Below are positions 17,764 through 26,583 of a stretch of DNA of 64,000 nucleotides, one piece after another. The stretch lies in assembly GCF_029714185.1 (NCBI RefSeq), contig NZ_CP121671.1, positions 2,914,001 to 2,978,000 on the forward strand. Direction: 5' to 3'. Both the position numbers and the translations under genes were made by a program. The notes beneath the pieces are model-generated. The model did not search any database. It was not told the DNA's origin and saw only the letters and a program-made list of their open reading frames with translations. The stretch's first letter is position 1. Each line of letters begins with the position of its first letter. Source of the stretch: Halobacillus naozhouensis (GTDB lineage: Bacteria; Bacillota; Bacilli; Bacillales; Halobacillaceae).

Positions 17764-18699
17764 TTACTCATTATTCGATTGATCATCATCAATCACTTTT
17801 GTTAATCGCTCTGAAAATTCCTCTGCAGCGTTTACACCCATTCGTTTCAGGCGGAAGTTCATAGCAGCCACTTCAATAATGACCGCTAAGTTACGACCAG
17901 GACGAACCGGAATGGTTGCTTTAGGAATTTCGACATCCATAATCTTCATCGTTTCTTCTTCAAGACCAAGTCGGTCATACTGTTTATTTTTATCCCATGC
18001 TTCAAGGTTAATCACAAGTGTAATCCGCTTGAAACTCCTGACCGCACCTGCACCGAACAGTGTCATTACATTTATAATACCCAGACCGCGAATCTCAAGT
18101 AAATGTTCAATTAGGGGGGGACTATTCCCAATTAATCGATCATAATCTTCTTGCCTTATCTCTACACTATCATCAGCGACGAGTCGATGCCCACGTTTTA
18201 CGAGCTCTAAAGCTGTTTCACTTTTACCGACTCCGCTTTGCCCCGTAATCAGTACTCCGATTCCATAGATATCGACTAACACTCCGTGAATCGCTGTGAA
18301 GGGTGCAAATTTTGTTTCCAGAAAGTTAGTCAATCGACTGATCACTCTTGTTGTTTTATAAGGGGAGAGCATTAGCGGCACAGCCCCTTCTTTAGCTGCC
18401 ACTACCAACTCTTCAGGAATATCCATCCCTCTCGTAATCACAATTCCAGGCGTAACATCAGTACATAATTGCTCGGCTCGATCGCGGCGCTGATCATGTG
18501 TAAGGTCATTGAAATAAGAAAGCTCTGTTTTACCTAACAATTGTAATCGTCTTTTAGGGTAATATTTGAAGTATCCCGTCATTTCGATCCCTGGACGGGA
18601 AATGTCACTCATATGTATTTCACGGTGAATACCATCTTCTCCTGCAACAAGCTCCAAGTCAAACTGCTCAAGTAAATGCTCCGTTCTTACCTTGTTCAT
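17764..18699 (-). CDS. hprK: HPr kinase/phosphorylase
   Basis: A 311-residue bifunctional enzyme that phosphorylates Ser46 of HPr for carbon catabolite control and reverses it with phosphate. The N-terminal domain precedes a kinase domain with HGVLVD near residue 139, Walker A GQSGVGKS at 153-160, and the K3-like LEIRGLGIINV signature. Length and order hprK-lgt-yvoD-ppaX match B. subtilis. The nearby GlpK His site links this locus to glycerol control. Confidence 0.98.
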   Translation of the reverse strand: MNKVRTEHLLEQFDLELVAGEDGIHREIHMSDISRPGIEMTGYFKYYPKRRLQLLGKTELSYFNDLTHDQRRDRAEQLCTDVTPGIVITRGMDIPEELVVAAKEGAVPLMLSPYKTTRVISRLTNFLETKFAPFTAIHGVLVDIYGIGVLITGQSGVGKSETALELVKRGHRLVADDSVEIRQEDYDRLIGNSPPLIEHLLEIRGLGIINVMTLFGAGAVRSFKRITLVINLEAWDKNKQYDRLGLEEETMKIMDVEIPKATIPVRPGRNLAVIIEVAAMNFRLKRMGVNAAEEFSERLTKVIDDDQSNNE

Positions 18700-18770
18700 A
18701 ACCTTTACCTCCTGTGAAATAAATCATGCAGTCACTAACCCCTATTGTAGCATGTTTTACTAGCTTAGAG

Positions 18771-18809
18771 AAAAAAGAGACCGCTCCGCTGAAGAAAGCG
18801 AACCGGTCT
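18771..18809 (-). terminator. Terminator after yvlD
   Basis: An outer stem (18778-18783 with 18803-18808) and an inner GC stem form a hairpin after the yvlD stop. It is followed on the minus strand by six T. Confidence 0.7.
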
Positions 18810-18821
18810 ATCGTTTAACCA

Positions 18822-19166
18822 TTACTCTTTAATAAAGCTGTTCAACACCAGGTTAATTAGTGAAATAAAAACGGCGGCCACGATCGTCATTCCGAAGCTG
18901 GTGATTTCAAATGTACTTCCGAGGAAAGCATCTGTCATCGCTAACGTAATCGCGTTAACAATAAATAAAAATAACCCCAGCGTTACCACCGTGATCGGCA
19001 AGGTTAAAACCACCAGAACAGGGCGGACAATGGCATTCAATATCGATAAAATGAAGGCAGCCAGCAAAGCACCCCCAAGTCCATCTATCGTTACTGAAGC
19101 AAATAATGCGCCGACGATAACGATGGCTGCCGCATTCACAAGGATGTGTAATATCCAGCTTTTCAT
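18822..19166 (-). CDS. yvlD: Phage-holin-family membrane protein YvlD
   Basis: A 114-residue protein that is almost wholly hydrophobic, with four predicted membrane helices and short polar links. It matches the holin_4/YvlD family; despite the name, no phage genes are near. It follows yvlB by 29 bases, as in the B. subtilis yvlABCD cluster, a cell-envelope stress locus. A yvlC (PspC) gene is absent between them. Confidence 0.85.
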   Translation of the reverse strand: MKSWILHILVNAAAIVIVGALFASVTIDGLGGALLAAFILSILNAIVRPVLVVLTLPITVVTLGLFLFIVNAITLAMTDAFLGSTFEITSFGMTIVAAVFISLINLVLNSFIKE

Positions 19167-19195
19167 CCTTTATCCCTCACTTCTAGCAGCAGGAT

Positions 19196-20221
19196 TTACA
19201 AACGAGGATTCTTAATTGTCACAGATCCCGTTTTTGTTTCTGCTTCTAAATGATACGCTGCTTCATACTCCTCATGTGCTTCAAATTGAAGCTCTTTATT
19301 CATAACTTCCTTTTTGTTATTTAAAATTTTGTAATTGTCGAGTTCGCAATTCAAACTTCCAACCGAAGATTTCAGTTTCCCGTCTATTCGTTTATGCGGC
19401 GGCAATGTCAGGGTAATACTTCCTCTTAAAGTTTTGAAAAAACCGGTATGAGCATGCCCACCGCTATTCGTTAGATGAATCGCTCCTGAAATCGTAGTAG
19501 CATCATTTTTTCCGAACTGACCATTAAGCGTCATACTGCCATGGATGGTTTCCGTTTCACACGTCTCAAACTTACTGTCCGTTACTGTAATGGAACCATT
19601 TCCAGTCGAAAGTTTACTCGTTTCCCCTTGAGCACCTCTTAACTGGATAGCTCCATTTGCCGTTTTAAGCTGAAAGTGATTGGCATCAATTGATGTAGAC
19701 GTTACCGACCCATTTGATACTTTGACTTTAATAAACTCATATTCAGTTTCTGGTACATACAATTTGATTGAAGCTTTCATTTTTTTAGATGGGCTGGATA
19801 TACGCAGCAAGTCCTGGCTAACTTCAAACTGATTGTCTGCCTCAAATCTGGATCTTGCTTCTTCTTCATTTTCAACCTGATACACTTTCACCCCATATTC
19901 AGCGCGGACACGGTCCTCCTGCCACGGTACAATGGTGAGTGAACCGTTCGCAATCGATGCATCAATGTCGTTAAATGACAGCGCATCTGTTTCAAATACA
20001 TGCTCGAATTCAACTGACTCTCCAAACGATAGGTCAAAGTCAGTATTTTTTATTTTATCAACAGCTTCTCCGATAAAATCTTTAAAGCCATACTTCTTTT
20101 TCGCAGACTTATTTGTATTGGATTCCTTTTCTTCCATAGCAGTCAGCAGCTTAGCTCCTTCTTCTGCAGTAATAGTTCCTTTTTCAATCATCGTAAGAAT
20201 TCTCATACGTTCTTCATTCAT
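19196..20221 (-). CDS. yvlB: DUF4097 beta-repeat protein YvlB
   Basis: A 341-residue protein. The first 30 residues form the short SHOCT-like helical domain (ILTMIEKGTITAEEGAKLL). From about residue 75 a long run of beta-strand repeats follows, rich in SITV/GSVT turns, typical of DUF4097/adhesin-like beta helices. There is no signal peptide. B. subtilis YvlB belongs to an envelope-stress operon with YvlC and YvlD; the molecular role is unknown. Confidence 0.85.
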   Translation of the reverse strand: MNEERMRILTMIEKGTITAEEGAKLLTAMEEKESNTNKSAKKKYGFKDFIGEAVDKIKNTDFDLSFGESVEFEHVFETDALSFNDIDASIANGSLTIVPWQEDRVRAEYGVKVYQVENEEEARSRFEADNQFEVSQDLLRISSPSKKMKASIKLYVPETEYEFIKVKVSNGSVTSTSIDANHFQLKTANGAIQLRGAQGETSKLSTGNGSITVTDSKFETCETETIHGSMTLNGQFGKNDATTISGAIHLTNSGGHAHTGFFKTLRGSITLTLPPHKRIDGKLKSSVGSLNCELDNYKILNNKKEVMNKELQFEAHEEYEAAYHLEAETKTGSVTIKNPRL

Positions 20222-20273
20222 GTTCTAATCGCCCCTTTTCCTTAAGCCTTCCCCATTTAGGAGAGTTGAAAAC

Positions 20274-20315
20274 TAAAAAAGCACCTTAAAGACAATACTG
20301 TCATCTAAGGTGCTT
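20274..20315 (-). terminator. Terminator after bshB2
   Basis: A 10-bp stem (20279-20288 with 20306-20315) is followed on the minus strand by TTTTTT. It begins nine bases past the bshB2 stop. Confidence 0.85.
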
Positions 20316-20323
20316 AAGAACCA

Positions 20324-20980
20324 TCAAGTGAATGTCCATTTATAAAATCGTTCCGTCTTCAATCGAGCTGTCTGTTCTGACTTCTGATCGTGATTATCTA
20401 TTAAGCTCATCATACCATCAGCCTGGGATAAATGCGCCTGAATCGCGGCAAGCTTTTGCTCCCAATAAGGTTCGATATCGAAAATATAATCAGGTTCTCC
20501 AAGATCTTCCTCATGATAATTAGAAATCGCATGCATCCATACTTCAGGCCTCACCGACTCTTTCATTTGGCCAATAGCTGCAACCACTGCTGCTGCAAGG
20601 GCATCATGATCAGGGTGGACGGCATAACCTGGATAGTGAGTAATAACTAGACTGGGCCGCAATGCCTCCAACTTTTCACGTAAGTAGTCGGCAACCTCGT
20701 CTTTCGGTTCAAATTCTAATGTCTTGTCCCGATAACCAAGCAGCTCTACATCAATGTCAAGCCGCTTGGCCGCCTCCGTTAATTCCTGCCTGCGAAAAGA
20801 AGATAATGTCTCGCGGTTCGCGAAGACTGGGCTCCCCATATTCCTCCCCATTTCACCAAGCGTTCCGCATAGATAGGTGACAGGAATTCCTTCGGCTCTG
20901 AATTTTGAAATGGTCCCCGAGGCTCCGAATGATTCATCATCTGGGTGCGGGAAAATAACAACAACATGCTGATTACTCAT
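20324..20980 (-). CDS. bshB2: Bacillithiol biosynthesis deacetylase BshB2
   Basis: A 218-residue LmbE-type zinc deacetylase that removes acetyl from GlcNAc-malate for bacillithiol; it may also act in mycothiol-like detoxification as an amidase. The zinc motif FPHPDDES is near residue 11, with a second His ligand in HPDHDALA. The ATG at 20980 has AGGCGG seven bases away and overlaps the end of yojF by eight bases; start sites 5' of this have no ribosome site. The yojF-bshB2 pairing is as in B. subtilis. Confidence 0.93.
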   Translation of the reverse strand: MSNQHVVVIFPHPDDESFGASGTISKFRAEGIPVTYLCGTLGEMGRNMGSPVFANRETLSSFRRQELTEAAKRLDIDVELLGYRDKTLEFEPKDEVADYLREKLEALRPSLVITHYPGYAVHPDHDALAAAVVAAIGQMKESVRPEVWMHAISNYHEEDLGEPDYIFDIEPYWEQKLAAIQAHLSQADGMMSLIDNHDQKSEQTARLKTERFYKWTFT

Positions 20981-21344
20981 GAACATCCGCCTCATGAGAA
21001 AAAGGGGTTTCGCTAATTTCTAGGGCTACCATCAAGCGACCTTCCCGATCATGTCCGGCCATCAGTAATCGTCCTTTATCATCAATTTCAAAATCGGTAA
21101 CTCCTTCAGCATAAACCCAGCCAAGATTCAGCTTTAGCCCAACACGATAGGAACCACCTGTGCTGACAATCTTGCCATGCTGATACGTAACCTGAGCATT
21201 TCTAATAAACGCTCCGACATTGTATGCTTTCTCATCAAAATGGCTGGCATAAGCACCATTCGTTGTTTCTAAATGTACATATACATCTTGATTAGCAAGT
21301 TCATTAATCTTTTCTTGAACAATGGATTGTTCGATCGCTTTCAT
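20973..21344 (-). CDS. yojF: YojF family protein (DUF1806)
   Basis: A soluble protein of 123 residues of the YojF family, which is almost always encoded beside bshB2. The function is unknown; partnership with the deacetylase is inferred from this conserved pairing and the coding overlap. There is no signal peptide and no recognisable catalytic motif. Confidence 0.88.
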   Translation of the reverse strand: MKAIEQSIVQEKINELANQDVYVHLETTNGAYASHFDEKAYNVGAFIRNAQVTYQHGKIVSTGGSYRVGLKLNLGWVYAEGVTDFEIDDKGRLLMAGHDREGRLMVALEISETPFSHEADVHE

Positions 21345-21417
21345 CCCAAAATTCCTCCCGTTAAAACGTCTCTTGTTTAACGATACTTAATTACGACCGA
21401 ACCGTCAAAACATCTAC

Positions 21418-24291
21418 CTATTTTAAAACCTTTTCTTTTGACCTCAGCTTGTCTTCCATCCGCTTTCTGTCCCGCTGGAGAATAGGTTTTAAGTACTTAC
21501 CGGTATAAGAGTCTGCTTCATCGGCAACTTTTTCCGGCGTTCCTGTTGCAATTATCTGTCCACCTTTTTCTCCGCCTTCAGGCCCGAGATCGATAATGTG
21601 ATCAGCTTCCTTTATCACATCTAAGTTGTGTTCAATAATTAATACAGAATCTCCATTCTCCACCAGTCGTTGAAGTACCCTCAGTAATCGGGAAATGTCA
21701 TCTACATGCAGTCCTGTGGTTGGCTCATCCAGAATATAAAAGGATTTCCCATTAGAACGGCGATGCAATTCACTAGCAAGCTTCACGCGCTGTGCTTCGC
21801 CACCAGACAAGGTGGTAGCGGGTTGTCCTAGTTTAATGTATTCTAACCCTACATCAGCTACTGTCTGCAGTTTCCGGCTGATCTTAGGAATGTTTGCAAA
21901 AAAGTCAAGCGCTTCTTCGATTGTCATCCCCAACACTTCAGCAATACTTTTTCCCTTATATTTTACTTCCAGTGTTTCACGGTTATAACGTTTCCCGTCA
22001 CACACTTCACATGGGACGTAAACGTCCGGTAAAAAGTGCATTTCGATTTTAATAATTCCGTCCCCGCGACAAGCTTCACAACGACCGCCTTTAACGTTAA
22101 AGCTAAAGCGTCCCTTTTTATAGCCGCGTATTTTGGCTTCATTCGTCTGAGCAAACACATCCCTAATGTTGTCGAAAACACCTGTATACGTAGCTGGATT
22201 AGAACGTGGGGTACGTCCAATCGGTGACTGATCGATATCAATCACTTTCTCCAGCATATCAATCCCTTCGATTTCTTTATGCTTCCCGGGTTTTTGTTTG
22301 CTATTATGAAGCTTCTTCGACAGTGACTTGTACAAGATTTCATTGATTAATGTACTCTTGCCAGAACCTGAAACGCCTGTCACAGCTGTCAATAAGCCGA
22401 GCGGTATTTTAGCATTTACCTTTTTCAAATTGTTCTCTTCAGCTTGCTTGATCTTGAGGTAGCGTCCATCAGGTTTACGCCGTTTTGCTGGCAGCGGGAT
22501 AAACTGTTTCCCAGCTAAATACTGACCTGTCAACGAACCCTGGCTGCGCATCACTTGTTTCGGTGTTCCCTGGGCTACGATCTCTCCTCCATGGGCCCCG
22601 GCTCCCGGTCCGATATCAATCAAGTAATCAGCAGCCAACATGGTATCTTCATCATGTTCTACGACAATCAGCGTATTATCTAAGTCCCTCATTCGTTTTA
22701 GCGTGGTAATTAGACGATCATTGTCACGTTGATGTAGTCCGATTGAAGGTTCGTCTAACACGTACAGTACCCCGGTTAAGGCTGATCCGATTTGTGTAGC
22801 CAGTCGGATTCGCTGTGCTTCCCCGCCAGACAGGGTGCCGGCTGATCTCGATAATGTTAAATAATCAAGTCCGACATTGGCTAGAAAACTTAAACGTTCA
22901 CAAATTTCCTTCAGAATCATCCGGGCAATGGTTTTCTCTTTTTCCGTCAATTCCAGTGATTCAAAGAATTGTTTCGCTTCTACTACAGAAAAATCTGTCG
23001 TACGGCCAATGTGTTCACCATTAATTAAGACAGCCAGGGCTTCTTCATTTAAGCGATTCCCTTTACATTTAGGGCATGGCTTTTGAATCATATATTTCTC
23101 CATTTGTTCACGAATAAAATCAGAACCGGTTTCACGATACCTTCTGGAAACATTCGGAATGACCCCTTCAAAGAAAATCTCATTCTCGCGTACTTTTCCA
23201 AAGTCATTTTCATACCGGAAAAAGATTTTTTCTTTTCCGCTGCCATACAGCACACGATCTAATTGTTCCTTAGGTAAGTCTTTAACAGGTTTGTTTAAAT
23301 CAATATCGTAATGCTTGGCGACACTTTTCAGCAGTTGAGGATAGTATTGTGAACTTGTCGGCTCCCAGGCGGCTATCGCATGTTCTTTTAACGACTTGTT
23401 CCAATCTGGGATCACTAAATCAATATCCACTTCAAGTTTAGTTCCGAGCCCATCGCAGCGATTACATGCGCCGAATGGGCTGTTGAATGAAAACATGCGC
23501 GGTTCAAGCTCACTCACCGAAAAGCCGCAGATCGGACAAGCATGATGCTCGCTAAAAGTCATTTCTTCGCCATCAATCACATCTACCAGCACGTGACCGC
23601 CGCCAAGGTTAAGGGCCGTTTCCAGTGAATCAGACAGGCGCCCCTCGACACCTTCTTTTGCGACAACACGATCAACCACAACTTCGATGGTATGCTTTTT
23701 ATTTTTCTCAAGATTAAACTCTTCAGTGACTTCGCGCATTTCTCCATCAACTCGCAAGCGGACATAGCCTTCTTTTTGCAGCTGCTCAAAAACTTTGGCG
23801 TGTTGCCCTTTACGCCCCGATATTACAGGAGCCAGAATTTGCAGTTTCGTCCGTTCAGGTTGTTCCATAATCTGATCCACCATCTGCTGGACTGTTTGTG
23901 AATCAATTTCTATCCCGTGATTCGGACAAGTTGGTCGTCCGATTCGCGCAAACAGCAAACGCAGATAATCAAAGATTTCTGTTACCGTACCCACTGTAGA
24001 GCGGGGGTTACGGCTTGTTGTTTTTTGATCAATCGAAATAGCCGGTGATAACCCTTCAATAGAATCAACATCAGGCTTGTCCATCTGGCCAAGAAACTGA
24101 CGAGCATAAGCACTTAACGACTCCACATACCGGCGCTGCCCCTCCGCATAGATCGTATCAAAAGCAAGGGAAGATTTCCCCGACCCGGAAAGACCTGTCA
24201 TGACCACAAGTTTATTCTTCGGAACATCAATGTCAATATTCTTTAAATTGTGGGCTCTTGCTCCCCTAATACTGATATTTTTACTGGCCAT
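21418..24291 (-). CDS. uvrA: Excinuclease ABC subunit A
   Basis: The 957-residue damage-sensing ATPase of nucleotide excision repair. It has two ABC modules: Walker A GLSGSGKSS near residue 33 and GVSGSGKST near residue 645, each with LSGGEAQR signature and DEPS/DEPT Walker B. Zinc-binding CPIC...CNRC and CEAC...CEVC modules are intact. It follows uvrB by seven bases and is probably co-transcribed from the SOS-boxed uvrB promoter. Confidence 0.99.
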   Translation of the reverse strand: MASKNISIRGARAHNLKNIDIDVPKNKLVVMTGLSGSGKSSLAFDTIYAEGQRRYVESLSAYARQFLGQMDKPDVDSIEGLSPAISIDQKTTSRNPRSTVGTVTEIFDYLRLLFARIGRPTCPNHGIEIDSQTVQQMVDQIMEQPERTKLQILAPVISGRKGQHAKVFEQLQKEGYVRLRVDGEMREVTEEFNLEKNKKHTIEVVVDRVVAKEGVEGRLSDSLETALNLGGGHVLVDVIDGEEMTFSEHHACPICGFSVSELEPRMFSFNSPFGACNRCDGLGTKLEVDIDLVIPDWNKSLKEHAIAAWEPTSSQYYPQLLKSVAKHYDIDLNKPVKDLPKEQLDRVLYGSGKEKIFFRYENDFGKVRENEIFFEGVIPNVSRRYRETGSDFIREQMEKYMIQKPCPKCKGNRLNEEALAVLINGEHIGRTTDFSVVEAKQFFESLELTEKEKTIARMILKEICERLSFLANVGLDYLTLSRSAGTLSGGEAQRIRLATQIGSALTGVLYVLDEPSIGLHQRDNDRLITTLKRMRDLDNTLIVVEHDEDTMLAADYLIDIGPGAGAHGGEIVAQGTPKQVMRSQGSLTGQYLAGKQFIPLPAKRRKPDGRYLKIKQAEENNLKKVNAKIPLGLLTAVTGVSGSGKSTLINEILYKSLSKKLHNSKQKPGKHKEIEGIDMLEKVIDIDQSPIGRTPRSNPATYTGVFDNIRDVFAQTNEAKIRGYKKGRFSFNVKGGRCEACRGDGIIKIEMHFLPDVYVPCEVCDGKRYNRETLEVKYKGKSIAEVLGMTIEEALDFFANIPKISRKLQTVADVGLEYIKLGQPATTLSGGEAQRVKLASELHRRSNGKSFYILDEPTTGLHVDDISRLLRVLQRLVENGDSVLIIEHNLDVIKEADHIIDLGPEGGEKGGQIIATGTPEKVADEADSYTGKYLKPILQRDRKRMEDKLRSKEKVLK

Positions 24292-24298
24292 AAGCCGA

Positions 24299-26284
24299 TC
24301 ATCCTTCCGCTTTTAGTTCCAAAATGATATCACGAAGCTCAGCTGCTCTCTCAAAGTCAAGGTCCTTAGCTGCTTGTTTCATTTCTGTCTCTAAGTTATC
24401 AACCAATTCAGCACGTTCTTTCTTCGTCATTTCTGAAGGTTTTTTCTCCGTACCATAAGTGGTTGCGTCTTCAGCGACTTTGCTGACTTGAATTACATCA
24501 CGGATTTGTTTCTTGATTGTTTTGGGAGTAATGCCGTGCTGTTCATTGTAAGCAATTTGCTTTTCGCGTCGACGATACGTTTCCTCAATCGCGTATTCCA
24601 TCGAGTTAGTGGTTTTATCGGCATACATAATAACCCGGCCACTTTCGTTACGCGCTGCACGGCCAATCGTCTGAATTAACGAACGATCTGAGCGTAGAAA
24701 ACCTTCCTTATCTGCGTCCAGTATCGTAACCAGTGATACTTCGGGAAGGTCGAGACCCTCTCGCAGCAGGTTGATACCCACAAGGACATCATATTTACCC
24801 AGCCTTAGATCTCTGATAATTTCAATCCGTTCAAACGTTTTGATTTCCGAATGGAGATAGGCTACCTTTATCCCTAAATCCTTCAGATAATCGGTAAGGT
24901 CTTCTGACATCTTTTTCGTTAATGTTGTGACCAGCACCCGCTCATTACGTTTACTGCGCATGTTAATTTCGCCGACTAGATCATCAATCTGCCCGTGGAT
25001 CGGCCGAACTTCAATTTCTGGATCAAGCAGCCCTGTTGGCCGGATGATTTGCTCGGTTAATTTTTTAGTGTGCTCAAGCTCATAAGATCCTGGCGTAGCA
25101 GATACATACGTAATTAAATTTATGTGCTTTTCAAATTCTCCAAACGTCAGTGGACGGTTATCGAGGGCTGAAGGCAGACGGAACCCATGATCCACAAGCA
25201 CTTGCTTACGTGCCCGATCTCCGTTGTACATCCCGCGAATTTGCGGAAGCATTACATGTGACTCATCCGCCATAATGAGAAAGTCATCTGGAAAGTAATC
25301 AAGCAGCGTATAAGGCATGGCCCCTTCTTCCCTGAATGTTAGATGACGGGAGTAATTCTCGATTCCAGAACAAAAGCCCATTTCGTTCATCATCTCTAAA
25401 TCGTAATTTGTCCGCTGTTCAAGGCGCTGGGCTTCCAAAAGTTTATTTTGGTCTTTGAGCTCCTTCACTCGTGCATGCATTTCTTTCTCGATATTTTCAA
25501 TCGCTTTTTTTAACTTTTGTTCCCTTGTTACGAAGTGAGAAGCAGGGAAAATGGCAACATGTTCACGCTCACCGACGATTTCTCCTGTCAGCACATCAAT
25601 TTCACGAATTCGATCGATTTCATCACCAAAAAATTCTACCCGGATCGCATGTTCTTCCTTTGAAGCAGGAATTATTTCAACAGAGTCTCCTCTGACTCGA
25701 AAAGTCCCGCGCTGGAAGTCAATATCATTACGGGCATATTGAATGTCGACGAGAAAACGCAGCAGTTCATCTCGGTCACGTTCCATGCCTTGACGAATAG
25801 AAAGAACTTGACTGCTGTATTCTTCCGGAGAACCTAAACCATATATACACGAAACACTAGCTACAATAATGACATCATTTCTTTCAAATAAAGAAGTCGT
25901 TGCCGAATGACGCAGTTTGTCAATTTCATCATTAATGTTAGAATCCTTCTCAATAAATGTATCAGTTTGTGGTACATAAGCCTCCGGCTGGTAGTAATCA
26001 TAGAAGCTTACAAAGTACTCCACCGCATTATTAGGGAAAAATTCCTTAAACTCACTGTATAATTGACCCGCTAATGTCTTATTATGAGCAATAATTAATG
26101 TTGGTTTATTCACCTGTTGAATCACATTGGACATCGTAAATGTTTTACCTGTACCTGTTGCACCAAGCAGGGTTTGGTGCTTTTCACCACGCTCGATGCC
26201 TTCAACCAGTTCCTTGATGGCATTCGGCTGATCGCCTTGTGGCGTATAATCAGATACTAATTCGAATCGATTCTCCGTTTCCAT
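24299..26284 (-). CDS. uvrB: Excinuclease ABC subunit B
   Basis: A 661-residue helicase-like repair protein that receives damaged DNA from UvrA and recruits UvrC. Walker A GATGTGKT is at residues 41-48, the beta-hairpin region YDYYQPEAYVP near 96, DESHVMLPQ and the GRAARN motif VI follow, and the C-terminal UVR domain (DFERAAELRD) is complete. The ATG at 26284 has GGAGG. An SOS box lies about 70 bases upstream. Confidence 0.99.
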   Translation of the reverse strand: METENRFELVSDYTPQGDQPNAIKELVEGIERGEKHQTLLGATGTGKTFTMSNVIQQVNKPTLIIAHNKTLAGQLYSEFKEFFPNNAVEYFVSFYDYYQPEAYVPQTDTFIEKDSNINDEIDKLRHSATTSLFERNDVIIVASVSCIYGLGSPEEYSSQVLSIRQGMERDRDELLRFLVDIQYARNDIDFQRGTFRVRGDSVEIIPASKEEHAIRVEFFGDEIDRIREIDVLTGEIVGEREHVAIFPASHFVTREQKLKKAIENIEKEMHARVKELKDQNKLLEAQRLEQRTNYDLEMMNEMGFCSGIENYSRHLTFREEGAMPYTLLDYFPDDFLIMADESHVMLPQIRGMYNGDRARKQVLVDHGFRLPSALDNRPLTFGEFEKHINLITYVSATPGSYELEHTKKLTEQIIRPTGLLDPEIEVRPIHGQIDDLVGEINMRSKRNERVLVTTLTKKMSEDLTDYLKDLGIKVAYLHSEIKTFERIEIIRDLRLGKYDVLVGINLLREGLDLPEVSLVTILDADKEGFLRSDRSLIQTIGRAARNESGRVIMYADKTTNSMEYAIEETYRRREKQIAYNEQHGITPKTIKKQIRDVIQVSKVAEDATTYGTEKKPSEMTKKERAELVDNLETEMKQAAKDLDFERAAELRDIILELKAEG

Positions 26285-26353
26285 TTGGACAACCTCCGTT
26301 CATACACTATTCATCAATAGTCTACCACAATAGTTTATCATTCTAACATAAAA

Positions 26354-26367
26354 CGAACAAACATTCG
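26354..26367 (-). promoter_or_regulatory. LexA (DinR) SOS box upstream of uvrB
   Basis: The 14-base CGAACAAACATTCG (plus strand) matches the Bacillus LexA consensus CGAACNNNNGTTCG with one mismatch. It overlaps a candidate -35 TTGTTC that is followed after 17 bases by TAAACT, so bound LexA would block uvrB transcription. Confidence 0.75.
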
Positions 26368-26400
26368 GTTTTTATTTTATAAAATTGATGAAAGTAGCAT

Positions 26401-26535
26401 TATATAGTTGTGGATTGCATGAAATTATCATGTATTTGCACATTAATCTAATGTTTTGCATATTCGCGAGATTAACTGCACATTTGATAGCAAAATTGCA
26501 TATTTCACTCGCTTTATTACACATTTGCGAGGAAA
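26401..26535. repeat. Degenerate 20-21-bp phased repeat array
   Basis: The core TGCA(C/T)ATT (with variants) recurs with its G at 26417, 26438, 26458, 26478, 26498 and 26519, an almost exact 20-base step. From the second unit on, CAC and CAT forms alternate, giving a 40-base higher order. It lies between the prfC terminator and the uvrB control region. Function is unknown; phased A/T runs could bend the DNA. Confidence 0.6.
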
Positions 26536-26536
26536 G

Positions 26537-26574
26537 CTCAAAAAATCTCACTACACAAAACGGTAGTGAGATTT
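26537..26574 (-). terminator. Terminator after prfC
   Basis: A 12-bp perfect stem (26543-26554 with 26563-26574) is followed on the minus strand by six T. Confidence 0.9.
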
Positions 26575-26583
26575 CACTTTCAA

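Noticed and set aside
18822..19166. YvlD as a phage holin
   Set aside because: Despite the family name, it sits in the chromosomal yvl cluster with no lysis or phage genes around.
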